Source of the DNA: Setaria digitata
Lineage: Eukaryota; Nematoda; Chromadorea; Rhabditida; Setariidae
Direction of reading: 5' to 3'
DNA length: 64,000 bases
NCBI GenBank assembly: GCA_003640385.1
Contig: RCAB01000041.1
Coordinates: 1-64,000 of the forward strand
Below are positions 28,401-38,452 of this stretch, piece after piece. The translations under genes were made by a program, and so were the position numbers. Under the pieces are notes generated by a model that did not search any database, was not told the origin of the DNA, and saw only the letters and a program-made list of their open reading frames with translations. Every line of letters starts with the position of its first letter. Positions within the stretch are counted from its first letter, which is position 1.

Positions 28401-29395
28401 CAAAAATTTTCGAATTTATTTACTATAGCTTCTTTTTATTTTCGTCGTTTGCTTGACTTCTCATTACCTTTCTAACCACTCTGTAGTTTTAAAACAAATA
28501 AACTTCAGGATGTCCCAAGAGATATCGTTGAAGTTTCCGACGAAAGATGTTTGTCTTGCGCCTCGGATGAAGGTTCGCGATCAATAAGTTGTGGCAGAGC
28601 TGACACGTCTTCTGTAGCTGGTTCACAGGAAAATATTGCTTCTACAGCAGAATCTAAACTGTCCCTAAAAACAGGTTTATCCAACCATTATTCAAAGTCT
28701 GATAAAATGTTGTAGGATATCATATTATGTAGTGGTGTGAAAGTGTTATGAGATGGGCTATATTAAAAGAAATAAGCGCACTGCAAGGCAAGTTATTGTG
28801 ACTATAAAAAAAAATTTTGAAGGAACTTCTGATGAAGGTTTGTCATTGGGTACTTCTATGTCACTCAGCGAGAGGCTTCTAGCTAATGTTGGTCTACCAC
28901 CTCCACCACCATATTCAGAACACGAATTAGCTGATCAAACCTCGCAACAGTCGTAAGATTTTGCTTTTTGATCAATTTTACAGAATATGGATATGTAGGT
29001 TTTTGTCTTCAAAGACTTGTCGGCCTGACTGGAGAGGTCTAGTTCAAAATATGTGGATTTTCAAAAGACTTCGTAATTTTTCAAGAAATCATAAGTACAT
29101 GATAAAAATAAATTTTGCAACCGTTTTATCTGAATTCGTAAAATACACAGTGCTAAGATGGTCGTTTGCGAGATGTCAGGAATTACATTATTGTCTGCAT
29201 GTGCATGTGATCCGTTGGAATTTTGCCATATTTTGCAGATATCCACGTGTTCATCAACAGATATCATCACTAGCTACTCCAAATTCCTGGCAGATTTCAC
29301 TAACAGCTACGATAAATCATCCAGAAGATGATTCGTCAGTTGAATCCACATCAACGGGTGTTGAAATGGAGGATGTGCCACCACCATATGAATAG
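3663..29395 (+). CDS. USP9X / fat facets-type ubiquitin carboxyl-terminal hydrolase, 67 exons
   Basis: This is the gene for a giant cysteine protease that removes ubiquitin from proteins (family C19, USP9X / fat facets). I rebuilt 67 exons whose splice phases all agree, giving 8,787 coding bases and 2,928 residues; human USP9X is about 2,550. The order is a low-complexity N-terminus, a long helical (armadillo-like) region, a ubiquitin-like segment, the USP catalytic domain (about residues 1780-2160), a helical C-terminal region and a Ser/Pro-rich tail. The catalytic Cys is about residue 1794 (GGATCYMN) and the His about 2104 (NGGHYYS), followed by the FDD acidic motif. [16 protein letters not shown] and the zinc-ribbon residues side with USP9X rather than its paralogue USP24. 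The start is the first ATG whose exon joins in phase; untranslated leader exons upstream cannot be excluded. Exon coordinates are in the segment entries below. Confidence 0.93.
7826..15339 (+). other. USP9X-like gene, exons 7-24 (helical region)
   Basis: Exons 7826-7938, 8519-8649, 9170-9278, 9741-9941, 10445-10632, 10796-10886, 11194-11300, 11435-11618, 11804-11896, 12348-12528, 12753-12840, 13256-13352, 13543-13692, 13785-13917, 14197-14348, 14577-14725, 14919-15018 and 15222-15339. They align collinearly with human USP9X: [21 protein letters not shown] pairs with [40 protein letters not shown] with the human RFLLKDGQLWL block, and [12 protein letters not shown] with GLDYLWRVVIQS. Exon 15 uses a TTAAG acceptor and exon 23 a GTGGGC donor; both were chosen because phase and homology require them. 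Confidence 0.88.
15536..16816 (+). other. USP9X-like gene, exons 25-28 (ubiquitin-like segment)
   Basis: Exons 15536-15568, 15759-15832, 16252-16502 and 16652-16816. The segment from [20 protein letters not shown] through [19 protein letters not shown] corresponds to the ubiquitin-like fold that precedes the second helical half in USP9X (human [21 protein letters not shown]). Exon 25 is only 33 bases and weakly supported. Exon 28 ([16 protein letters not shown]) matches the human block PRYISFLWQVADLG. Confidence 0.8.
16914..20085 (+). other. USP9X-like gene, exons 29-38 (second helical region)
   Basis: Exons 16914-17091, 17233-17388, 17522-17605, 17923-18153, 18284-18414, 18626-18790, 19062-19152, 19301-19447, 19580-19697 and 19888-20085. 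Similarity to human USP9X is moderate but collinear; for example [19 protein letters not shown] pairs with LIDDFIFPASNVYLQYMRN, and [20 protein letters not shown] with the human [20 protein letters not shown]. Exon 34 is preceded by a run of more than 30 T residues, an extreme polypyrimidine tract. Confidence 0.85.
20170..23020 (+). other. USP9X-like gene, exons 39-48 (USP catalytic domain)
   Basis: Exons 20170-20294, 20576-20659, 20732-20856, 20918-21091, 21373-21514, 21637-21814, 22036-22089, 22291-22378, 22465-22615 and 22898-23020. Exon 39 carries the Cys box ([17 protein letters not shown]). Exon 42 has [16 protein letters not shown] and the first CxxC (ICKDCPHR). Exon 43 holds the second CxxC (LCEECNKK), so the zinc ribbon is intact. 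Exon 44 has [14 protein letters not shown]. Exon 47 holds the His box ([14 protein letters not shown]) and [12 protein letters not shown]. Exon 48 ends with [15 protein letters not shown]. The long acidic insert that human USP9X carries after the Cys box is reduced to about 28 residues. Confidence 0.95.
23376..28012 (+). other. USP9X-like gene, exons 49-63 (C-terminal helical region)
   Basis: Exons 23376-23508, 23672-23753, 24059-24145, 24265-24342, 24498-24639, 24987-25071, 25256-25434, 25791-25946, 26044-26141, 26294-26414, 26598-26709, 27129-27212, 27387-27517, 27777-27854 and 27973-28012. Exon 49 is a Ser-rich linker. [19 protein letters not shown] pairs with the human SIQLAARFLFTTGFHTKK, and [19 protein letters not shown] with the human LLRFCCWENPQFSSTVL. 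Exons 59-60 are divergent and the 3' end of exon 60 lies beside a short GT repeat, so that junction is the weakest in this segment. Confidence 0.82.
24198..24258. repeat. 16-base direct repeat around a single N (assembly joint)
   Basis: The string cccttcattttttgtt occurs at 24198-24213, directly before the N at 24214, and again at 24243-24258. The joint lies inside the intron before the exon at 24265, so the reading frame is not affected. It looks like two contig ends that were placed side by side rather than merged. Confidence 0.8.
28149..29395 (+). other. USP9X-like gene, exons 64-67 (Ser/Pro tail with two PPxY motifs)
   Basis: Exons 28149-28351, 28509-28674, 28823-28952 and 29239-29395, with the stop at 29393-29395. 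The tail is acidic and Ser-rich, with no clear human counterpart. It holds PPPPPYSE (Tyr about residue 2864) and ends in [10 protein letters not shown], with Tyr the second-last residue (2927). PPxY is the known ligand of WW domains, including those of NEDD4-family ubiquitin ligases. Confidence 0.78.
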
Positions 29396-29417
29396 TGTTA
29401 GCTGAGTAGGAAAAATT

Positions 29418-29423
29418 ATTAAA
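29418..29423 (+). terminator. candidate poly(A) signal (ATTAAA) of the USP9X-like gene
   Basis: ATTAAA lies 23 bases after the stop codon. It is the first hexamer of poly(A) type downstream. A very short 3' UTR would follow if it is used. Confidence 0.35.
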
Positions 29424-29657
29424 GTATATTTGGTCATTATGTAAAAATTTCTTTTGTATGAAGAAAGTAATGTATCACTAAAATATCACATTTTTTATCA
29501 CCATTTTTTTTTTTTTTAAATCGTTTGGGACTTGTGAACCATTCCTTTTTTTTTTTTGCAAATTTCCCATCTGAATTATCGAAGCTGTAATCCGGCTGAA
29601 TTTCTTCCTCTAGCTCTGCAAACATGTCTGTAAGGATAATTACGCAGTCAGTTGGAA

Positions 29658-29708
29658 AGTGGGATAGAAACTTTTTTTTTTTAGTGGGATAGAAACTTTT
29701 TTTTTTTT
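29658..29708. repeat. tandem duplication, two units of about 25 bases
   Basis: The unit AGTGGGATAGAAAC followed by 11-12 T residues occurs twice, head to tail, at 29658-29682 and 29683-29708. Confidence 0.85.
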
Positions 29709-30803
29709 ATAAATTTAGGATTCCTAAAGCTTAGGATAATTTGCGGTTCATCTTTTTACAAAAGAATTTGTTGTTGATGCTCAGGACACTGTCAGTGGTT
29801 ATTGTATTTCCATTTTTATACTTGTTTCTTTTTAATTTTCTTTTTTAATGATTAATTTATTTGGCTATGGATTTTATACACAGTTTTTCGCCTTGTAATC
29901 ATAATTTCCATATAATTTTATCTGTTTATACCACTCTTTTTCTCTTCTTTCCTTTAAAGTGAATTGCTGTTTATCAAACCTTCTTATTGTGTGCATGTTT
30001 TTTAACTGAATGATTTCTTTCTATCCTGATAACGAAAAATTTACTGTAAATTTTAATTTCTAAAGACTGAAAGTAATTAATAGTTTCTTTGTAGCATTAG
30101 CGTTAGCATACTAATACGCAATCACTGCTTTACTCTTATTTGCTACTCTACTATCATTGTTGCTACTCTTATTAATATGACTATTTTTACTATCATTTGT
30201 TATTCCATTTCTGGCTTTTGTAAAATTATCTTTCAATTTTTTCTAATTACGCATAGTTTTGATCGCATGGCATTATGGCATTACTTGAAATATTTTTCGC
30301 TATCGGAATGTAAGAACACCTAGAGCAAAATATGTATTTTAAGCCTATATATATAATAGGTACGTTCTTTTTTTACCGATGAATGGAGATTCCTGTTGAA
30401 TTTATTTGGATGCATGTTTATACTGCGATTTCATTTTATCCTGGATTTAATAGACTTAAAAGGCTAAAACTAAAAAAAGATCCAACTCGTTCTTTTAAAA
30501 ATATTGTCACCTCATTTTACAGATTTTGTTAGTCTAAAATTCGGCTGTAAATTCATTAACGGAGCTTTTGATTCTTGGACTATCATTTTCTCCAGCGTAC
30601 GAAGTCGGAATGAAATTTTTCTTTTCAGCTCTCCCTTGAGAGCTGCAGTTTTTTTTTTTTTTTTTTGGATATGCAAGCTGTTCTCATTTTTTGTTTCGTC
30701 GTATACTGCTCTTCATTGTTTCTTTTTTGTTTGAAGTTTGAAATTGTGAAGTGAAAAGCTTTCTCTTTTTCCTTTTTGTATATGTATAAATGAAGTGGGT
30801 TTT

Positions 30804-32261
30804 ATGGCAGGGGCGAAGACATCTTCACAACAGATGGGTTCCCATTTGAGAATTAGGTGTTGGGAATCCACGTGAAATATGAAAGAAACCAACTCTTCGT
30901 ACGTATGTATATGAGTAATTTATATTCTTTCTGCCTCAAAATCATTTCCACTGGTCTGAGGTGCGCATCTGTCGGATAACGTAGATCTATTAGCATTTAG
31001 CATATATGAATTTTTTCTTTATCAATAAAACGTGGAAATACCGGAATGTGATCTGTACCACCATGTGACTACACTGCAGATATGTTTTTAAGCCTGAAAA
31101 TGATCAATTCCGTAGTTCATAAGGTTATCCAGTTAGTGACGGGATAGTAATGCCAACCGAATCGACAATGCAGTGGTGAGGCTTAACCTTGTTGTCAGCT
31201 GATTGCTTGCAGATGCAGTTCTAGGAGTAACAAGCTTTCGCCATTCACAGTGACCAGATTTTACCGTTTAATGAAAGGAAGGTACGCTTATTGCAGACAG
31301 TGGTGCTTGCGAAGGTAAATCCATCAGACTTGGGAGGAAAAGCTGTGCAAATATCTGTATTCCACTTGAGCACTGATAGACTCACCTGGCACTATCACAT
31401 AGATCAGCATCTGTTATCACTTACGCTAACTTGTGATAGGTTAGACTGGGGCTCTTTTTACACTCAGAAAAGGATGATATCAAAAGCGACAGGTATTTTT
31501 AGGGATACTGGCTAGGGTTTGGTCGGACCCATCCAATAGAATGTTTTTGAGGATATCGGGAGTAAGGTCAGGACACTCATCGAAGCCGTCCTCGCCTGCT
31601 TTCCCTTCTCCTGCTCCCATTCCTCCTCTCCCTCTTCCCGATCCTCCTCTTCCGCCTCCCGTTCCTGCTCCTCCTCTCTCATCACTCGCTCCTCCTCCTC
31701 CACCTCCTTCTCTTCCTTCATCACAACCTCCTCCTCTTCCATTTGCACCACTACCGTCTTTTTCCTTCTCTGGCGATCCTTCGGGTTCTACACTCCCTTT
31801 CGACACACTTTTCTAAAGTTTTAATTTGCAGAAACGGAACTTGAAATGAAAAGAAAGAAGGAAAGCAGTGGATTGATTGGTTCCTCAAGGGATCAGGGAT
31901 TCACAGACAGTGTTGCTAGCACATCGAAATGGCAAACTTATTTGAATGATGGCCAGGTAAATGGTTCCTTCCTTCCCTGTAACTGACTTCAATTTCACTA
32001 GGCCATTTTAGACTGTGTACTGTTTAGGGAAGGACAAGCAGTCTAGGAGTCGGTAAAAATTGGCCCCGTTAATGGCAAAGATTCATTCACTCCTAGATTT
32101 GCCATCTGATTCATTTGATTCTCTTATCTCATTTTTATCCACTTGGCTAATTTTGATGTCATTTTCATTTGCCCCACTAATTTTAATTCTCTTTTATCCT
32201 GCTTTCGGAACGCTCTACTTTTTATCCCATTTTTAATTTCAGAAAGCTTAAAGACAAATGA
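30804..32261 (+). CDS. candidate five-exon gene, unrecognised 159-residue protein
   Basis: The model joins 30804-30856, 31251-31492, 31832-31956, 32012-32052 and 32243-32261. All phases agree (480 bases, 159 residues). The second exon is the strongest piece: about 80 residues without a stop, including NERKVRLLQTVVLAKVNPSD and HLLSLTLTCDRLDWGSFY, bounded by TTCACAG and CAG|GTATTT. Exon 3 is charged then Ser/Thr-rich (ELEMKRKKESSGLIGSSRD). The last two exons are short and the C-terminus is basic (KQSRSRKLKDK). I do not recognise any family, signal peptide or membrane segment. Reading on past exon 3 would instead end after 11 more residues, so the 3' end is uncertain. It converges on the minus-strand gene at 32341-32870. 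It could also be a non-coding or decayed locus. Confidence 0.4.
31560..31800. repeat. pyrimidine-rich low-complexity tract, open on both strands
   Basis: Mostly CCT/CTC/CTT triplets, far richer in C than its surroundings. The + strand reads as a Pro/Ser-rich frame (for example PLPDPPLPPPVPAPPLSSL) and the - strand as a Gly/Arg/Glu-rich frame that runs on into DECPDLTPDILKNILLDG. In the model above it falls inside intron 2. Whether either frame is translated cannot be decided from sequence alone. Confidence 0.6.
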
Positions 32262-32340
32262 AATGGGCTTTGTATTACCAAACGTATGCATGTTCGAATT
32301 TCACTTCAGTGCTGTCAAACTTCAGGACTAAAATATCATC

Positions 32341-32870
32341 CTAAGAAATTAAAATTACTTTAGCGTTGGCTTTCATTTCTGCGGACGCTTCGATTGGTAC
32401 TGTACCGATTGGTGCTTGTTGATCTTGATACGGTAGAACGGGTAGTTCTTTATCGTAAGCCGGTGTAACGGGTGGTGGTGGTGAGGATTGCATCATCGGT
32501 GTTGCTATACTACGCATCGAATTTGTTATTCCATCTGTTTGTTTCTTCTGACTAGCGCATTCCATTTGCAGAATAATTAGCGGTATCACAAATAGTATTA
32601 CTGCAAAAATCTTCTCAAATAACTGCAAAATTAAATTTCTAGAATTAAATTTACAAATTGAACTTCGAATAAATGTTTTTTTCGTTAGGCAAACGAAAGT
32701 TATATCGGTCAATTTGAATTTGATTAATGATTTGTCTTGCGAAACACATCGAACACTTCTCCTTTAGTATGATTTAAAATGGTTTCGATAATAGGACGAA
32801 GAAATATGGCGTGATTTTTCATTTTCATTCAGGAAGGAAATACTATGCTCACGGCATAATTGCTTACCAT
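32341..32870 (-). CDS. small secreted protein of unknown function, two exons
   Basis: On the minus strand, exon 1 ends in the start codon itself (32868-32870), followed by a GTAAGC donor. A 245-base intron ending TTTTGCAG joins it to 32341-32622. The 94-residue product starts M-LFEKIFAVILFVIPLIIL, a textbook signal peptide (basic start, hydrophobic core), with likely cleavage near MECA|SQ. The mature part is about 70 residues, Pro/Gln/Ala-rich (QSSPPPPVTPAYDKELPVLP), with no Cys pattern, repeat or domain that I recognise. The stop lies 80 bases beyond the end of the convergent + strand gene model. An alternative is a hydrophobic anchor rather than a cleaved signal. Confidence 0.6.
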
Positions 32871-34163
32871 TTATTTCATCGCAGACGTTGGCAAAACTAT
32901 TTTAATATTTTAGTAAAAACAAAAAACACTCACAGTAGTATATCGGTAATAAAAAAAGGATAATATAATTGCTGACGACGCTCAACAAATAAATCAGCAT
33001 GCTGTGCAACTTTAGCAATTCATTGAAATTATTCTCTGCAAAAGTTTTTTGGTTCACCCTTAAAAACTTTCTCCCAGTTAAATGGTCGGGTATTTGTGCT
33101 CACTCAAAATATTCCATTTAAAGTTTTAATTAATATTTTCACATGTGCCTAAATTTACTTATGTCTGTAGGTTAGAAGAAGGCATAATGATTGTTGAGAT
33201 GTAGTTCAAATAATGTAAGTTTATTTTTCCATTTCTTTGCGTAAATGATTATTAGTTATGCTGCCAGAAATCGAAAGCATTTATCCTTAAAAGATTTGTG
33301 TAAATTTTTCATGGCGGTAACATACTTTGCTATATTTTTGCTGGATATTTTTCTCGAGATTTTGATTCCTGAAAACGATGATAATTACTAATATTTTGTA
33401 TTTCCTTGAAAGATATATTGCTTTCGTTTCATTTCAAATTTCATCCATCAGCCTGATGATTATTTATGTTTGCTGGAAGTCATTGCTATTTAGAAACAAT
33501 GAACAGTGTTTGTTGTTTTTATTATGTTTTAATATCATTTTAATTAAAATCATAAGCTTCCACTCAAGATGATTCTTCAATAAATTTAATGTCGTATGGG
33601 GCCTTTAGCGCTACCCGGAGTCGTATTTATTATTTTATACTTAACGGTAGCAACAAACAATAATTATCTAAATATAATTTAATAGTCATTCCACTTTATA
33701 ATAAACGTTGTTGCCGGACATTAACCTCGACAATTAAACTCACTTCAAGACAACGGAGTACTTACTGGACATTGACCCAGTTTTAGGCTACCGGTATTAT
33801 TAAAAACGCCTTATTAATCAAACAACATGATAATGATTTAGTCATAGGAACAAGTAACTGATAATGATTCCTACTTCATCGCTTATCAGCACTCTCATCG
33901 AGGTACCAAGAAAAACTTTGACAATTCCACGAAAAAAAAAAAAGAAAAAAAGTAAGCTAAAGAATAAAAAGCCAACCGCCTATCTTCTTTGTGACCTAAA
34001 ACAATACTTACAGTTCGTAAATTATTTCCATTTTCATACATTTTGTTTTGCAGATCGTAAATATTGTAAGTCTTATTCGTAGACCTTAAATAATGATATT
34101 AAATACAAATATTTCAGTTTTTACAGTTAGTTTCAGTCCTTTTCAGTAATTATGTTTTGTCAG

Positions 34164-34293
34164 AGAATTTGATAGTATCGTGCTGAAATCTAAAGAAGCG
34201 CCCAATCCTCCTAATGTTCGCCGTTCCCCAATTCCAGTTGAGAATATTTTTAAGCAATTTGATAGAAAGCACGATTTCAAAAGAGCTTACTAA
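34164..34293 (+). CDS. orphan terminal exon, unknown protein
   Basis: After a TTTTGTCAG acceptor there is a 42-codon frame ending in TAA that reads EFDSIVLKSKEAPNPPNVRR and then SPIPVENIFKQFDRKHDFKR. Composition and codon use look like real protein, unlike the surrounding AT-rich sequence. The exon needs an upstream exon ending in phase 2, which I could not find between 32.9 and 34.1 kb. It may be the end of a gene with very small or distant exons, or a pseudogene remnant. Confidence 0.35.
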
Positions 34294-37200
34294 ATTTGAC
34301 TGTAATGAATTCTGAAATTATGGACTTAATTAAACCGAAGTTGTTGACGAATATATCCGCATCAAATCAGCAAACACTTTTGTTAAAGAGGGAATATACT
34401 AGGAAATTTTCTCCCCAAAATTTTCCGATGATTGTTGGAATCTAATAAGAAATATTCTCTTAATTAGAACGCATTTTTTAAAAGGATAACCTCTCCCTAG
34501 TTCATTTGTCATGAGATAGAATACAAAAACAAAATGATGTTGAGAAACTATAAAGCGGCATAAATCTGAAAAATCTGTAATGAATTCCAGAAGTACACAC
34601 GAGGAGAAGTTAATCTCTCTATTTTGAAAACAAAAATTGCATATATAAAAAAAAGAGCTACCACTGTCACACATTTCTATTTTCCCATGCTGTTATCATA
34701 CATAGAGGAGACAGTGTCATTGGTTAATGGATAAAAATTTTGTCACTTATATATGTGGAGTGAACATGAAATCAAAAAAAAGAAAAAAGTGATAACTTAC
34801 AAATTAATTGCCATTTATAATTTATCAATTCATTTCGCAAACAAGACAGAATCAAAATTTTTAAATTGAAATTTTTCTAAATCGAAAATTCCATTAAAAA
34901 AATAAAGGAGTGTAGACATCTTAATTTATTGCAGTATGATTAAGATCGTTTGAAAGCTGTACAGTTCGTTTGAATTTCAGAAAATTTAAGTAATTTGATC
35001 AGATTTCTACTTGACATCTCAGTACCGATATTTCAAGTCTGCCCCGTCAACAATGGTCAACATTAATTTTAACATTGATATTTTCGATACAAAGTAGAAT
35101 TTTTCGCATAGAACGGATTTTAGCAAGAAAAAAAACCTGTGAAAAGTTTTAGATTGTATTTACACGATTAAAATTTGGCCGAACTAAACTAATTAAGCCG
35201 TTAATTATTAGTTTATTAAATGGTTTGCAATTTGACCAAATTTTTAGTAAACCGATGAGTTGTATTTATTTACTATCTACGTTAAAATATTTCAAGATTG
35301 CTTTTAATCTAACCACGTTATTTTAAGGTAGTAAACTACTTCTCTAGCTTTATTTCATGATGCTATTCTACGTTATCGTGAGCTTCATCATACACTCTGT
35401 TATTCCGCTACGTAACGTTCTGTTACGGGATTTTCCACGTAATATTGCGTGACATTACGGTAGCATATATGAGTAGCGCATAGATGCATCACTGAGAGAT
35501 TCTTTAGTTGGAGTTTGTCCATTACACAATTCTTTAAACAGGTCTAATTAGACCTGCCAGCCTGGTCCATCCACAACTAAATAACACAGTAAACACCCCA
35601 AACCTGAGGAGATTTCATAAAAGTAGTAATATCCCGACCACCGGCTGTTCGAACTTTATAGACCATTATCGAAAGATACATTCGCAATGGAGCTAATGTC
35701 GTTCCCTGGTTGCTTGTGGGGCGGGATCTAGGGGTAGGGGTGGTTTCTGGGACATACCGGTGGACGGGGTTTATCGAGCGATAAATGCAATGTGCAACTG
35801 TGTTTGAACTGCCATTTTCCTTGACATTTATTCCATCCTTGTCGTGGTATCGCGGTAGATGGTTGGGCTTTCAGAGTAACAGTTGAGTATATTTAATATA
35901 CTAGTAGAAAGAACTCTTTGCCGGTATGTACCGGTGGTTTATCTTCTACTCGTACCATGACCAACATGGCACTTCTGTCTTATCTCATTCCTTACAGTTC
36001 TTTTGCTGTTTTGATCTATAAGTCAAATTAAAAGTCTAAAATTTTCTTTACTGTTCGAAGTTGGATTCGTTATTCACCGTAGAGACTAAATATCATTATT
36101 TCATTTAGAGTCTGTCCATAAGTTGACAATATTATTGCATAATAATTCCAAATATAGTTCATGTCTTTGACATAAACTTCGGAGTCTGTCGAACTAGTTG
36201 ATTCGATTTATTGAACCATCGTAAGTTAGAGTATGATTAATAATGATTTACTTTAGTACAGCATTATCATATACCATTAAGTTATGCACTACGTTTTGTA
36301 TTATTTTAAGTACTCAATTGAATCTGACATCTTGGTATTTTTGCAGTTGACGGCAGATATTTTTAGGATTTTGTGTACCAAAGTTTGGCAGGGTTCAGTG
36401 ATTTAGTTATAATATATAATTTTGGACTTATTTTATTTTATTTTTTTTTTTTTTGTAAGACTTCTAATTTGGGAAATTGTGTGGAGCTGATTAATGATTT
36501 TGTAGCTAAGGATTGATAGTGAAACAGAACCAAAGGAAAACCTTGTCAGTGTTTAATTTGATTCACGTTCGTTGTGCCTACATCTGCATTGGCTTTATTC
36601 TTTATTTACAATTTGTTAAACCACTGCTTTATTTAATTTTATAAATTGGCTCCTTAACAAGTAAACTTATTTTTAGCCAAATTATATTCGTCAGCAAATG
36701 ACGCCATAAATGAAATTTGGAAAAAAATGAAAGCTTTAACTGTTCTTTGATGCATTCTGATTTATTATTTGTAAGGGTAAATTGTTCTTTTTTCCTTTTC
36801 TCGCCTTTGATTTGTTCTTTTTTAATTTATTCATTTTCTGGGCCACCAGCATCACACGCTTTAATTATCATCTGGGATTCTGATTTTGAATCGGTTTTGG
36901 TAAAGCGTCCTATTTTTCTGGGTCAGACATGTTCATGGAGCGCCATATATCCTTCTGAGCTTTCATTTCAAACGTTTTTTTTGTCTAACGAAATGTTAAT
37001 CAGGGTCATTCAGTAAAACGAATGTTCCACATGCCATATCAGTTCTGATAATAAATCAACTCTGAGAAAGAAAAATTAAAGCTGCAGGGCATCGGCTTAT
37101 AGCAAAATCGTTTCATTTAATTCAGGGACTAATTATACTATTAGATGTGAACATTCGAGGAAACAGAACAGTAAGAAATCAATATAATTCAGGAAGGAAA

Positions 37201-37674
37201 GTTTTGAAGTTTAATTTCAACAGGATGTTGAAGTAAAGAGTGCCATGTACTTATATTTATTATTGCTAAGTGTAAGACTTGTGCTCATTTAAAAATTTCG
37301 TGGACAGCTTTAACTATATTCAAGAGTGTCAGTTATGTGAATGTTAGTTGTGCAAAGTGGGTAGCGTTCTATTCAGTAATTCTCTAACACTGAAATGATT
37401 TTCACTTTTCTCTTCATCCATTCTATATTATAAATGTTTTCGGTGACTTATTATTATATTTTTAGGCCTTTGATTGCTGGATCAATTCATTTTTTCTCCT
37501 CTTCTACAGTGGCATGAATTATTATATAATTATATGAAGGCAGTGAAAAGCTTAGGTGTGGTATCACCGTTAAAATTTTACACGTGTATATATTTCTTGT
37601 TGATAAATGAAAAATGATAAGTATCGAATTAGTGACAGCTTCGATTTTTTTTTTTGTTCATCATAGAAAATTAG

Positions 37675-37800
37675 AGATTAGTTACTGATGGAAATCCATT
37701 TTATATCATTCCAGTTACACATCCAGAAGCATATTTTGTAATATTACTTCCGAAATTTAGTTTTTTAATGAAGAATGAGATTGAAAAAATTTGTCAATAA
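37675..37800 (+). CDS. orphan exon-like open frame
   Basis: A 41-residue frame ends in TAA and includes TDGNPFYIIPVTHPEAYFV and FLMKNEIEKICQ. It has plausible protein composition. A TTAG lies just upstream, but there is no phase-matched partner. The family is not recognised. Confidence 0.2.
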   Translation, partial: RLVTDGNPFYIIPVTHPEAYFVILLPKFSFLMKNEIEKICQ

Positions 37801-38452
37801 ACTTGAATACATTTGTTAAAGATGTAAATATTTTATTAAAGTAATTGTACTCATTGTGAAATTTAAAATATTTGTGGTCACATGCAGAATCATTGTTTGA
37901 ATAATGAGTTTTTTGTCGGGAAGATTATCAACGAGCTTATTTCTGAATTTTTGCAAAAAAAGAGAAATAAGCGGGAAATTTATCACTGTGTCCTCTATCA
38001 GTTACATCATTGATAACATTTTTTCGTAATCATCGCTGAGAAGTGTATTTTTGTTCTTTACGCCTATTCAACTGTTGCTTATAATAAGTATCATCCCATC
38101 CTATAATTGACGTATCTTTAAAAAAAAAAATAAATAATTAACTTTCTACGGTATGTCGATTCGAATTGATAAGGATCAAAAATATTGAAAAATATGAAAT
38201 CGGAGATATCGATTCGAGACTTCATTTTGTTGAATATGTGAATTTAATCGGTGATTTCGACTTTAATTTTGAAGCGGATATGAGTAACATAATATTTGAT
38301 TTGAGGAATAAGCACTTTTATCATAAAAAATGCCAAAGAATAAAACATAACATTAGATATACGTTTTGCTCTAGATTCTGAGGATTTAGAAAGGTTTTTT
38401 TTTAATTCATTTTCGTTATCTCTTTTGCATCCAACAGAAAGGTTAAATTATC

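Larger units (their letters stand above)
29396..30803. other. 3' flank of the USP9X-like gene and intergenic DNA
   Basis: T-rich sequence with many oligo-T runs. I see no conserved coding frame. A tandem pair of about 25 bases (29658-29708) is the only structured element noted. Confidence 0.55.

Noticed and set aside
3663..29395. Reading the giant deubiquitinase as USP24 rather than USP9X
   Set aside because: The Cys box ([12 protein letters not shown]) and LRxKKxLR resemble USP24, but the zinc ribbon, [22 protein letters not shown] and the N-terminal WVVPVLP block fit USP9X / fat facets better.
35390..35960. Less AT-rich patch with GTTCGAAC-like words, considered as a tRNA or other RNA gene
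   Set aside because: No cloverleaf, A box or proper B box could be drawn, and no other RNA family was recognised.
36717..37016. 99-codon open frame in the kinase upstream region
   Set aside because: Hydrophobic T-rich composition, no acceptor or donor that gives a gene, and no recognisable family.
38166..38381. 71-codon open frame ending near the E2F-like fragment
   Set aside because: Ile/Asn/Phe-rich as expected for AT-rich DNA. No splice link to 38453 in phase and no similarity to the E2F fold.
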